From positions 186,001 to 250,000 of the forward strand of contig NC_018218.1 in NCBI RefSeq assembly GCF_000219625.1: 64,000 nucleotides of DNA, given 5' to 3'. Positions 11,575 through 22,379 of the stretch are shown here, piece after piece (the stretch's first letter is position 1; each line of letters starts with the position of its first letter). The notes beneath the pieces were generated by a model. That model was not told where the DNA came from. It ran no database searches and saw only the letters and a list, made by a program, of their open reading frames with translations. The position numbers were made by a program, and so were the translations under genes. Source of the DNA: Zymoseptoria tritici IPO323. Taxonomy: Eukaryota > Ascomycota > Dothideomycetes > Mycosphaerellales > Mycosphaerellaceae.

Positions 11575-13797
11575 CGTGTTGCTCTCATGGGTGGTGGAGG
11601 ATTTGATGGCTAGGGAGTCGCCGTCAGTACCGGGGTAGGTGCGAGTGGGCGGGGAAGGAGGCGGCGGAGGTGGAGAGGATGTGGAGGAGAGTGCGGTGGA
11701 GGTGGTTTTCAAAATTCATGCAGGCAGCCAGGCAGGGTCGGGTCGTTCATACCGCGAGAATAAACTTCACAACGCACGCGTAACGGTAGGAGCTAAGCAA
11801 CAACGGGGCGTGAACGTTTAAACGGTAAACTCGACGACAACTGACGATGTCTCAACAGAGGGCGAGAAGATTATGATATTGGAGTCGAGATTTTTGATAT
11901 CCCGCAACGTAACGAACGGGACAGACAATTCGTGAGGCGTTGTTGTTGACCTTGTACCTGTTCCTTGTACCGTTCTGACCCTTGTCGTCGGCGATAAAGC
12001 TTCCGCTTGTTCCCAGTTCACTGAAGCCAGCGCTAACGTGTGGCTGTGCTGTGCGTGGTGTCTCTCTGCCCAGCAGACAATCTACTAACCTTTCCCTCGA
12101 CAACAAAACATTTCAATCTGCTTCAATGACAACGACCGGTGACAATGCAGCAGAGATCGTGCGGACTGCGCCTCGCTCGTACGCATATCATGCAGCATAC
12201 GTGCGTTGAATGCAACGTTGATCAAGCTATCGGGTCCGCAATCTGCAGGTAAGCAGAAGTCCGGGTTCGAAAAGCTTTAAATATAGACACGAATTGACGA
12301 GGGCTTCCAAAGCAGATTTTACCATTCGTGGAGTTGTCCCCGAAAAGCACCCGTAGAATGCACTCCATGCCATGTGAATGCAAGGACCTCAATGCAAGGC
12401 GATTCCGCCGCAAACATGAACGAGAGTCTGCTCGACCTTGACGACGATGTCGAAGTGCTGCCTCCATTTAGCTTAGCTCGGCTAGACGACTTCTGTCCTT
12501 TTTCGTGGGCACCTCCTTTCTTCCCGTCTACATCATTGACCCAAACGACAGCCGGCAAAGGCCCGAGGATGCTGCAAACAACGACGACCAAAGGACCGGG
12601 CGACCAGTCCGTCTGTGCGTCACTTCCGCCTGCTGAGACCAAGACCATGCTGGTCGACCTCTGCTCACGAAATCAGCAATGAGTGTCCGATACCATCGTC
12701 CAGACTGGGACGGTACTGCCAAAACTTGTTTGATCTCTATGCTCTGCTCCACCACAGATTTGAGGAGAAGCGTTGGCTCCATCATGGCGATCAAGACTCC
12801 ACATCGACCCGACCTTCGCACCGCTACATTCAGGCCAGATTGCCTGCCATCATCCGGGCGGGAGACGTCTCACGATACCTCAAGCTCGTCTGTTCGCTCT
12901 GACGTTCGTGCGACCACGTTGGTCGAATTTGTGGGTCTGTGTAACACCCGCCATCCTTTTCGTCCACACGCTCGTCGAATCTGCAAAAGCTTCACCAGAG
13001 GCAAAAGACCGCTACAGTGAGACCGAATAGCGCGAGAAAGATCAAGGGTACGTCTCGAATCAAAGCAAAGACGTCTGGCGACGGAATTTACAGCGAACAT
13101 CAGGGCTCGGAGTCGTTTGGAGGCGTGGTCATCCATAATGAACGCCGTCGCCATGTCCCGGACAACTGAGAAGATTGCGAGAACATCCTCCCAACGGAAA
13201 CACCGCGACACCGGAAACCCGGAACGGATGGTATGCGTCGTCTATGGTCTTGATTGCCGCCCTGTTCCTGTTTCCAACTCGATCGCTTAGACGCCGGACG
13301 CTGGACGCTGGACGGCAAGCCGCACTTCCAAAGTCGCGTGTCCCGGCATTTCTATCATCTGTTACATTGGCATACGGTATCGGCGGTCGCAATCGGTTCG
13401 CGTTGCTCCGCGAGACGCTGCAATAGCCAGGTCGCAGTCGTCTCCGGCCAGGTTCACACGGGTCTGTACCGACAGAACGCATTGCTCAAACAGCTTCATC
13501 TAGATGAGATGAGTACGTGGCTAGCCGGCAGCGAGTTTCATCTTGGAGCCCTGATAGTGTGCGGTCAGCCGCGACCGCGAGGCATTATGGATGTCAAGCC
13601 TGTCCGCGCTGCTGCTGGTCAAGACCTTAGCCTGTTTTTGAGCGTTCGATGTTCAGTTCTCCATGTCAAACTTGTTCCCTTCTTCTCTCAACACTGACCT
13701 GACTTTTCTTTTTGCTACCAATTCAACGTTCGGGATTTCATTGTTTCGATCGAACACGATCTTGCCTGCGTTCACCCACCCTCACACACTCACAGTC
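11575..13797. other. Long intergenic region, no supported gene
   Basis: Holds the likely promoters of the membrane protein (minus) and of the gene starting at 13798 (plus). Numerous 60-150-codon frames on both strands lack motifs and overlap each other. 11820-12110 is somewhat AT-richer. I could not assemble any spliced product. Confidence 0.5.
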
Positions 13798-16334
13798 ATG
13801 GCAAACCCAGCTCCCGCCGAGCTCACCGACCGCAGTCCCATCTACGTCCAGCGATCGCCCGAAGCGCTCCGCAGTTCACAAGAAATACGTGGGCTTGCCC
13901 GACCCCTCTGCGACCAGCCCACCGACGAGATTTACCTGACGCCTCAGCTACCTCTGCCTGCGAACGATGTAACCGAGCGTCGATCGCATGTGCACCCTCA
14001 CGATTCAGCTTTCCTCACATCTCCACAGGCGGCCCAACAGCTTATCGACGTCATCAAGAAACCACTGTTCGTCCCGGAAAGGCGCTGGGAATATGTCGCA
14101 TTCGCCAAAGACTGCTCGGAGTGGTGGACTCTACCAACTTCCATCGATTAAGCACGACAACATGGGCTGCGTACGAACCACAAAACTTGGACTCGCGATA
14201 GTCGAAGAGCGAGAGCTGTCATCATCACAAGAATACACCGAAGAGCAACTGCGACATCTCCAGTGCTCTGACAGTCAAGCCAAACTCTACGAGCTTGCCG
14301 CTTTCCATCGAGCACTGGACCAGCGGACACAGTGCGACCTTGAATCCGGCAGAACCTCAAGGCTTGGCCTCCTCGCGGCGCAGATCTTTCCAAAGCGGAG
14401 ACGCTATGTCACAATATGCTAGGCTTCCATCTCCTGCGAGTGCGTTGCGCTTGCGGCACGTAGCACAAGGAGTCGTTCGAGGGCCTACACGAGGTAGATC
14501 TCCCGATCATTATCAACTTTTGGTACGACTTCTTGGACGACAATCCGTGGGGCAGACTTTTTGGTCTGCGGCCCGTTCAGGAGCTCCGCTCTCGGCCTTT
14601 CTACGTTCATCAGCTCCATCTTCTCGAGGATTACTCGACACCCATCCGGAGCTTCATGCAGTTCACCGAAATGACCACTGGCGCCTGGTCATGGCATGGT
14701 TCATTGTTCGATTCCGCATGGATCTGTACTCCACCGGCTTGGAAGAGGGTGAGCAAGATCGCTCCGACTACAAGACATGGGCGGAGCTGAGAGTGCTATA
14801 TGACGACTATTGCGATGAGAAAGTGGCAGCTCTCGAAGAGCCTCTCTCCTCACCGCCTCTGGATCCCGACTCGTGTCACCCTGCCGAGATCCCACCCTTG
14901 GTTCTAGAGCCAGAATTTACGGACGAGAGTCGAAAGCCGAGGCGATGAAAGCAATGACCAGAGAGCTCCGAGGTCTACGGCAGACTTGGTAAGCGAAGAG
15001 GAAGGAGAAGGAGGCTTCGGGTGCGGCTAAGCGTCAGACCGTCCAACAGCGCCCGCGCCGTCGCAGCCCCGTCGAAGCTCTCGAAAGCGTGCACGAGCGG
15101 ACTCCAGCTCATCGAATGAGCCTCCGAGGAAGCGCAGGGTCACCAATATTCGCAAGTCAGCCAGTGCCTCATCCAGCACGAATCAGCCAGAGCTCCAGCT
15201 GCCGCCTCAAGAAGACCGGATATTACGCACACGTATCTTCCCGCCCAAGTTCAACCAGCGGATTGAAGCTCCCGTTGTGACCGAGCTGAGACAGCTCTGT
15301 CGGATGCTCATTTGTGGTACGAGAATGCTCATTGACGCTCCGCGTAAGCTCGTCACCGTGGACTTGGACAGCATTAAGACATGCAAAGATTTACTGGTGA
15401 ATTCCGAACCTTTCGATCCGTCCCATGGCAAGATCCTCGACAACATTTGGAATGTGGCGAAGGCCACCTCGGATCGGTGGAATCAAGCTTTACAGGATCC
15501 GGCGCACATCAAGAAAGCACACGCTCGCTGCGTACATGACTGGCGTCCTGTGGTTGCAAGACTGGCGGCTGCGGTGCAAGGGGTGGTAATCATGCCCCGC
15601 CAGGCTGGACATAGAGAGCTAGAAGCTCTGCGGGTTGACATCGCGAAGATTCGAGACAAGCTGCATGTTTGCTGCAATATCACGCACAAGTGAGTGTCCA
15701 TCTTTCGCCAGTCTCAAGAACTTCACACTGACCGAAATCTTGCGACCTAGGCAGATCTGGGGTTTTCCTCGTGCCCGATGGTCAGAACCAGAGTTGCTTC
15801 GATGTTCTCCCACATCAGCCCCTCCTGAATGTACCTCGAGAAGTCGTTGGTTGCGAGGCTGACGCTGATCCCTTCCACAACAGTGAGCCCAGCAGCTCCT
15901 CCTCCATGAGTGTCTTCGTACATGAGATCGAGCAAGATATTTCCACCCCTCCCTCGCCTCGAGTCGTCATTTCGCGCCGAGCTAGCATCACTGAGTCCGA
16001 GGACGAAGTGCCTCGCACTTCCGATGACGACGACTTCATCGATGACGATGACGTGAGTACTTAAGAGGGCTCGCATCCGGAGAACGCTGTGTCTGGCACA
16101 CCTCCATCTGACGAGGGTAGTGCTGACGAGCAAGAGTCTCAAGCGGAGGCTGGCGCCGAGGAAGAGGAGGAGTTGAGTGGATCTGTCGAATCAGAATCGA
16201 TGGAGGATACCGATTCGGAGGAGGATGAACTTGCTGGAGATGGTTCTGTTTCCACGACCACGGGAGGTCCATCGTACCGACCGCAAGGAAACCTCCGGCC
16301 TCGCGGACGTCGATCATTTGGCAGGGGCGGATAG
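13798..16334 (+). CDS. Probable nuclear protein with basic NLS and acidic/RG-rich tail; 5' exons unresolved
   Basis: I do not recognise the family. The 3' half is well supported: an open frame from about 15030 has a bipartite basic stretch (RRSSRKRARA ... PPRKRRVTN), then a helical domain, and runs into a 65-bp intron 15690-15754 (GTGAGT, CTGAC branch, CAG) that joins the next frame exactly. A second intron, 16053-16134, removes a TAA and continues into an acidic Ser/Glu/Asp tail ending with RPRGRRSFGRGG. The 5' half starts at ATG 13798 and uses three frames in turn (13798-14120, 14130-14390, 14463-14690 and 14690-14940). A 56-bp intron at about 14407-14462 explains one switch; the others have no good intron and may be indels. 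So it is either a multi-exon gene with missed introns or a damaged copy. A role in chromatin is only a guess from composition. Confidence 0.5.
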
Positions 16335-17106
16335 TCGAGTTAATTGGGAGCTAGTCCGAGAATTGGTGAGATCAAGCAGCATTGTCGTGGAACTTTTAAT
16401 GCAGCACATCCGATTATTCACTTCAGTTCTTTCTCATATTGCGCCTTTATTCACTTTCTCCCCGCATGGTCCTCCAGCTGAGCGCAAACGTTTCCTGAGC
16501 GGTAGTGCGACATCGTTGATGTACTATTCAAAGCTCACGCTGATCACACTCGCCTCCGTCTTGAAATCTTCGCATCGCTGTGTCCTTCAATTGCGAGTCA
16601 AAGACCAGTCACCTGCTTAGTTCCATTCTTGCGAGTTGGACCTGAACGGCCAGGAGATGATCTTTTGTCGCACACGAGAAGCACCGACTGACAGCCGCGC
16701 AGTGACGAAGTTCCAATGATCCCAACCGCCATTTACATGAGAGTTCGTCTCCGGAGTTGGGATGTGCGAACAGGAACCCAGTACCACTCGGGTTGGCTCT
16801 GTACAACGGGCAGAAGGCATCGTCTTTTGCCTCTCGCCTCGCGCATTTCGACCGGTATTCCATTCGCGATCATTGGGATAGTGAACAACCCAGACTTTGC
16901 AATTCGATGGAGTTGAGGTGGAGAAGGAGGTTCGGATTCGAAAAAGGAGGTTGAATTCCGTGGTAAGCTGGACTTTGACGAAGGAGGAAACAAGCTCTTT
17001 CGCATTGCCTCCCAGTCTGACCATGCGCTTCTGACTCCAAAACACCATGCTATGCAACCCGACCAAATCCCGCTTTCCCGAACTCTGCAATTCAGCAAGC
17101 CAACCC
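16335..17106. other. Intergenic, convergent 3' ends
   Basis: Lies between the tail of the nuclear protein and the stop of the MFS gene. Frames such as 16617-17189 minus are the antisense or 3' flank of the MFS gene. No motifs seen. Confidence 0.5.
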
Positions 17107-19260
17107 TCACTGATAGCTCCCCGCACTCCCAAAGCTCTGACCCAAATTACTCGAGTACCGTCGACTGATGCCCTCCCTGCCCATACCAATCGGAATCGAA
17201 ATCTTCCTCATCACACGCTTCGAATTTCTGCGACTCAACGTCGGTGGTGGTGTTGATGAAGGTCCACCTTGCCGATCGAGATCCGCGGCAGACGTAGCCC
17301 GACTCCTGCCTCGGGTCGCTGACGGAGGAGCGCCATCATCGTCGGAGAGGACGGAGGATGCCATGGTCGCTGTGCGACTGAGTGGAGCGAGACCACCGTA
17401 TGCTCGTTCCAGCTGCTCGTCGTCGTTGTGAGCGTCTTGCGTCTTCACGCCTGGCAGTGGTCCTGGTTTAGCCTGGCCTTCTGCTTGCCCTTCCAGTCCT
17501 GTTTCCAGAATTCCTTCTTCCAAGTCCTCCTCATCCTCCTCGACATCACTGACCTCATCGTCGCCTCCAAAGCCCTCGCCTTCCACCAGCCACCAAACTG
17601 GTACCGCTGCAAGCGCCGCAATGGCCGCCATGAACCACCAAGGCGCAATGACATACCCCCTCTTCACTCCAACCGAGAAAATCGCCCCGGACATCGCCGG
17701 CCCAATCGCACGTCCAATAGCACTGACACTGGTCGCAATCCCGTTCAGCGTGCCGAGTGTGCGTAGACTGCTAGCGCTGTTCGTGAGCAGGATCGTGCTG
17801 CAGGGAAAGGCGAAGATCCCGGCCAGACACTTTGTCGCCATCAAGGCGAACATGCAAATGACTTGCCAGCGGGTCGTGGGCAGCAGGGCGGTGAATGGCG
17901 TGATGAAGTAGACAATCGGGAAAGTGCAAGCGGACACCTTGAGCCAGAACAGGACTCCGTACTTCCGGCATAGAGGAGGGAAGACGAAGAACTGCACGAA
18001 CATGCCTGCCACGCCGTAGAATGTCGACATCAGGCCGATCTCGAAGTGGTTGAGGCCGAAGCCGCCGGCAAATTTGAGAGGGAATGTATAGGGTGTTGAG
18101 TGCGGGCTACCGATTGGCGAGTGTTGCATGTAGACGGGTATGAGCTGGTCGAACGCCATGCCGTGCATGGCGAGGAGGGTGTAGACGATGAGATTGACCA
18201 CGGATTGGCGATTGAGAACGGAGCGCCATGTTGGGCGTGGGAGGTCGACCTTCGTCTCGGATGAAAGCGAATCTTCTTCATCGGAGCTGCGCTTGATCAG
18301 AGGTTCGGTTTCGCGATTGGCTTCGTCTTCGCTGAGTGCTGGGCGCAGGCGGAGCAGTCGTGCTAGCCTAAGCGATAGTCGCTTCGTTGCAGATGTGAGC
18401 TTCTTTCCGAGTATGAGGCCGTAATCTCGTCTATTCTCCTTGCCCTCCAGCGTCTCTTCCAGAAAGAGCAAGCCAGTCGTAATGCCAACCGCAAAGATCA
18501 GTGCTGAAACAATATTCGGCAAAGCGTAAGGATACATCCTTAGCAAGTTCCCACTCCTGTGTTCCTCTCCCGGCTGAACATTGTACGGGTTTGCCAACGC
18601 ACCGCCAATTGTAGGCCCGAAGATACTACCAATGTTCCATACCAATGGCATCAGGCTGAACGCTCGAGGCTGCAGCTCTTTGAACGGCACCATTTCTGCC
18701 ACCGTCGTCCGTATGATCCCCACATTCCCATTTCCAGCTCCTGCTATTGCTCTCGCGAGAATCGCCATCGGTAAGCTGGTACTGAATCCCAGCATTATCG
18801 TCGTGAACATTGTGCTCGTGAGTCCGATGAGGATTGCGGGCTTGCGACCATATCTGTCGGAGAATCGACCCCAGGGTACGCCCACGAGGGCTTGGAAGAG
18901 CGAGAAGACTGCGGCGCAGATTCCTGCCCATTTTCCGACTTCGTTTTGCGGGACGTTGAAGGATTCGACCATTTCAGGGAGGTAGGGGTAGAGGGAGGTC
19001 GAGGAGATGGGTTCGGCGAAGCGGCATATTGCTGCAGGAGGTGGTCAGTGGTCTTCGCAGAGGTCTTCCCGCAACACACAATAAAAGGCGAGGCTGCGCG
19101 GTGCTGAACATTCTTGTACTACTTGACCTCTTCGTGAAGGTCATCGTGCCGCCAGTCATGCAAGTACAAGGACTGGCCGGCAGCGTCTGCTTGACGACTT
19201 ACCCAATATGGTCAACTGCTGCTTGGGCAGCTTGCGCTCTCGATGCTTTGTCTTCGCCAT
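17107..19260 (-). CDS. Major facilitator superfamily transporter (YCR023C-like)
   Basis: Two exons: 19203-19260 (ATG 19260, 19 codons plus one base) and 17107-19031, separated by a 171-bp intron with GTAAGT donor and CTGCAG acceptor. The join gives ...LTIL-AICRFAEPISSTS..., the usual start of TM1 in this fungal family. The product is 660 residues with 12 predicted membrane segments. The loop 2-3 signature GRFSDRYGRKP is intact and the TM5 region has LMPLVWNIGSIFGPTIGGALA. A long charged loop separates the two halves, and the last 130 residues are an acidic then Arg/Ser-rich cytosolic tail. Related fungal proteins sit in vacuolar or plasma membranes and are annotated loosely as drug or metal transporters; substrate cannot be assigned. 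Confidence 0.85.
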
Positions 19261-20752
19261 GACGGAGTACGGCGGACGTCGTGGGCGCGGTGGTGGTGTT
19301 TGTCTCGGAGGGAGGGGTATGTTGCTGGCGGTCAAGTCATTCAGTCTTCAGCAGCGAGCTTCCGGCAACGCCGACACCGCCCCGTGAATGCAGGCATTGA
19401 TAGCTTTACTGAAGCTGTTCCCGAACTATAATCGAAGCGCCGCCCAGAGCGCAGCAAGGATGATACACTTGCTCGTGCCGTTCTCGGCAGTGTATGCAAT
19501 AAGCTCCAAGCGGGTGTCGCGGCTGTGTAAGAAGGATTGCAGGTGTGGGAGCAAGGTTCACACCGCCTGGTCCGTGCGGCGTGAGAGACTTGACTTCACC
19601 TCGTGCTATCGTTCACCATGCATTGCCGATCGGACGAGCTCGTGGGCGAGCACATGTTCTCGACGATCAAAGTACTCGAAAGAGGCGGCGTGAATGTTGT
19701 GAAAAGGGCCACCAGGCGTCGGAGACTCTCCGGCGAACATGCACCGGAGGATCTTGACGACCCAGCACGGTCGAATGTGTCGGCAAAGAACAAAAGAAGC
19801 ACTCATACTGAGAAAAGTGTGCATCGCAGCGAGCGAGGCGGTGCTAAACGACGCAGCTGCTCCATGCTTGGCAAGTTGATCGCATGCGACAGCTCTCAAA
19901 TCTCAGGTAGCATCATTTGCTCGATTGCCGATGCCGAGCTTGAGCAGACGTCTTGAGTTTTCGCCGATGTTTCCTGGCATCGGGCTGTGAAGCCATACAT
20001 GTTGCGCATGCCTCGCAATTTGCACTCGTCGCTACAACTGTCTCGGTTGAGGTTGCCGTTGTGGCACAGTTCCCAAACTCAGATCTCTCGGTCCTTTGAG
20101 TTCTGTTGTTCAGAAGCCGCTGTGCGTCTCGATCATGACCTGGGAAAGGCGACCAAGATCCAGCACCAAACCTCTCCGTCTTAATATCCCATAAGACGAA
20201 TGAGAGATAGATCAGGGGTTACATCTGTCGGTGAAGTGCTCAAGCGTGCACATGTAGTCAGTACAACGTTGATCTGCTGGAAAGATTGCTCTGGCTGAGA
20301 AGTGTTGCGTCCATGCTATGAAGTTGTCAGCCATTATCTCTACAGTCGTGCATTCGGAATGAGAATTTGCGAGTTACCAGATAGCCCTCCTTGCCGTCGA
20401 GAGGATGTCCTGGTCGCAGACTGGGCCGATCCCTTATGACCGTTTGAACTGCTTGGAAAGCATGCAGTAAGAGCATGACGGAAACCCGCCGATCATGCCG
20501 CCGAATGGATGTTGCTCTTGTTGCTGAGTGATGAGCCACTGCCCAAGTACGCATGCTACGAGTCTCTCCGATTTGACGAACAGCACTCCGAGTAACGACA
20601 ACGTTGTTCCGAGCCACAAATATGAGATGATGTGCATGCTCTGCTCGCTCAGAGTTGAGAAAGGGCATGACAACCGCGACTATCCAGATGGCATTGATGG
20701 AAAAGTTTCGATTGATCTCGCCTCCTGGGTTGGTCGGTGACTTGCTAGATCA
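19261..20752. other. No recognised gene; possible decayed coding fragments
   Basis: Minus-strand frames at 20327-20673 look protein-like (a hydrophobic LWLGTTLSLLGVLFVKSERL segment) but lack an ATG in context and splice partners. They lie just 3' of the small gene at 20753-21626 and may be remnants of a related unit. 19545-19956 has overlapping frames on both strands without motifs. Confidence 0.35.
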
Positions 20753-21626
20753 TCAGCTATGGACCTTGTGGTAGAACAGCTGGACAGTGAGCCATCCCGT
20801 GCAGTGCACAGACATTTTCCAATGCCAGGGGATGTGCGAGTTCAGGGCTCCATCGATCTCGCCTTTGGGTACGGCTCTCGAAGTATCAGATTGTCAGCGA
20901 TGGCCTTGGTTACCGTGAAGCTGACCTGAGACCGTGTTCTGGTATGTAGAGATCTCCAGGAATGCTATGAGAGATGTACCATCAAGTCACATAGAGAGGA
21001 GGCCAACAACGAAGGTCACTCACTGGAACAAAAGTACGGCGAGGAGACTGCCATTGCTCTCAACTATAAACTCGACTTTCAGGCTGCGATACTGTCAGTG
21101 AATGCCATTGTATCGATGGAAATCATTGAGACTTACGAGCTATGCCGGCAAGGCCGGTCTCCTCACCGCTGGTGGCCTCCTGCCACATCCTCACCCCAGA
21201 AAAGGAGCCAAATCTGCCGCTGAAGTCAGCGAGAAGTTCACAACGAAGGCCGATTGTGTTGTACATACTGTTCTGCCACCATTGGCGGCGCTCAACGGCG
21301 GATCGGTGGAGAGGGAGGCGAGGGAGGAGGAGAGGGGATGGCGGGCGTTGGCTCGGAGCCGTTCTTCTTCACCCGGCGAGACGTGTTGGGGGCGGCGGCG
21401 GACATTGCGGCGGCGGCGGTGTTGCTGTTGTTGTTGCTGTGGTTTCTGATATAGCCTCGTTAGTAGTGCATCCGTGTTCGACAACGTTGGTAACGTACGT
21501 GATGATGCTGTGGAGGTGGCGGCGGAGAGGACGGCCGTGATGTTGGGTTGCTTGATCGATCGAAGAAGTTCTTCCGGTGAGGAAGAGTAGCTCGAGCTTA
21601 AGGCATCGCGTTTGACGTGTCGTCAT
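20753..21626 (-). CDS. Small five-exon gene of unknown function with one in-frame TGA
   Basis: Exons by splice signals and phase: 21499-21626, 21269-21445, 21137-21213, 21024-21075 and 20753-20876 (introns 53, 55, 61 and 147 bp). Donors are GTACGT, GTATGT, GTAAGT and GTGAGT, with CTAAC or CTGAC branch points. They join in one frame of 185 codons. Exon 2 begins Asn/Ala-rich, then has PAIPSPPPSPPSPPIRR, a TGA (21292-21294) and APPMVAEQ; exons 3-5 encode FGSFSGVRMWQEATSGEE, EFIVESNGSLLAVLLF and GALNSHIPWHWKMSVH. The TGA follows a CGT codon and could be a mutated CGA. Alternatively translation starts at ATG 21282, which sits in a strong GCCGCCAATGG context and gives about 88 residues. No family recognised. 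It is either a living short gene with an upstream frame or a pseudogene. Confidence 0.45.
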
Positions 21627-21836
21627 CGTCGACGGGAAACGGGTGAAACGCGGCGGAGCGGCGTCCACGCACTTTTCAAGCTTGATCGTTTGAAATTCTT
21701 CCCCTGAACAACAACATCCACCTCCACCTCCACCACCACCACAACCACAACAGCAATCTCGTACGTACAAGCAAAGCACCATGCTGATGACTACAACAAC
21801 ATGCTAACGAACGGACAGAACAAAAAAGAAGCAACA

Positions 21837-22140
21837 ATGTCGCCGCCGCCGCCGCCACCGCCGATGCACGGCAAGCACGTACGTTATCTCCTTTCGACCA
21901 CCAACATCCGCAGTCCATCTGCGCTTCTTACATCCTCGCCGTACGTTCAAACAAGCTAACATTCTTCGAGTTTCTCTTCCTCTGCTTGGTCTCCGCCTGC
22001 GCCACCATGACCATGAGCATCTTCCAGCAGGAGAAGGCGAAGAAGGCGAAGAAGGCCGAGGTCGACGACGACAACAGTAAGTGTTTCATTCCTTTCAACG
22101 GCACCGTTGAGCTCGAGCTGACACATTTGCAGAGAAGTGA
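21837..22140 (+). CDS. Candidate 51-residue single-pass membrane protein
   Basis: Three exons (21837-21878, 21971-22076 and 22133-22140) with introns of 92 and 56 bp. The donors are GTACGT and GTAAGT and the branch points GCTAAC and GCTGAC. The product has a poly-proline N terminus (MSPPPPPPPMHGKH), one membrane segment (FLFLCLVSACATMTMSIF) and a Lys/Asp-rich tail ending DDDNKK. It starts about 210 bp from the divergent gene at 21626. An alternative frame through the same exons plus an upstream exon ending 21760 is also open to 22194, so the true reading frame is uncertain. No family recognised. Confidence 0.3.
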
Positions 22141-22379
22141 CCGCCTCCGCCGCCTCCACCACCACCGGCGCAAATAGCAGTAGCCTGCCATAGAACAACA
22201 AGCTGAGCGACTGCTCGTGTTCTCGTGCCCTCAAATCGTTCCATCGTTTCCGAAATCGTTGTGTCTGAAAGTGATTGTTTTGACGAACAACATCTTCGAT
22301 TCAAAACGCTGCGCAGGTTGAGTTTGCTCCTCACTACACCTTTGGTCGATCGAACACTGACTTTCCATCATCACAACAG

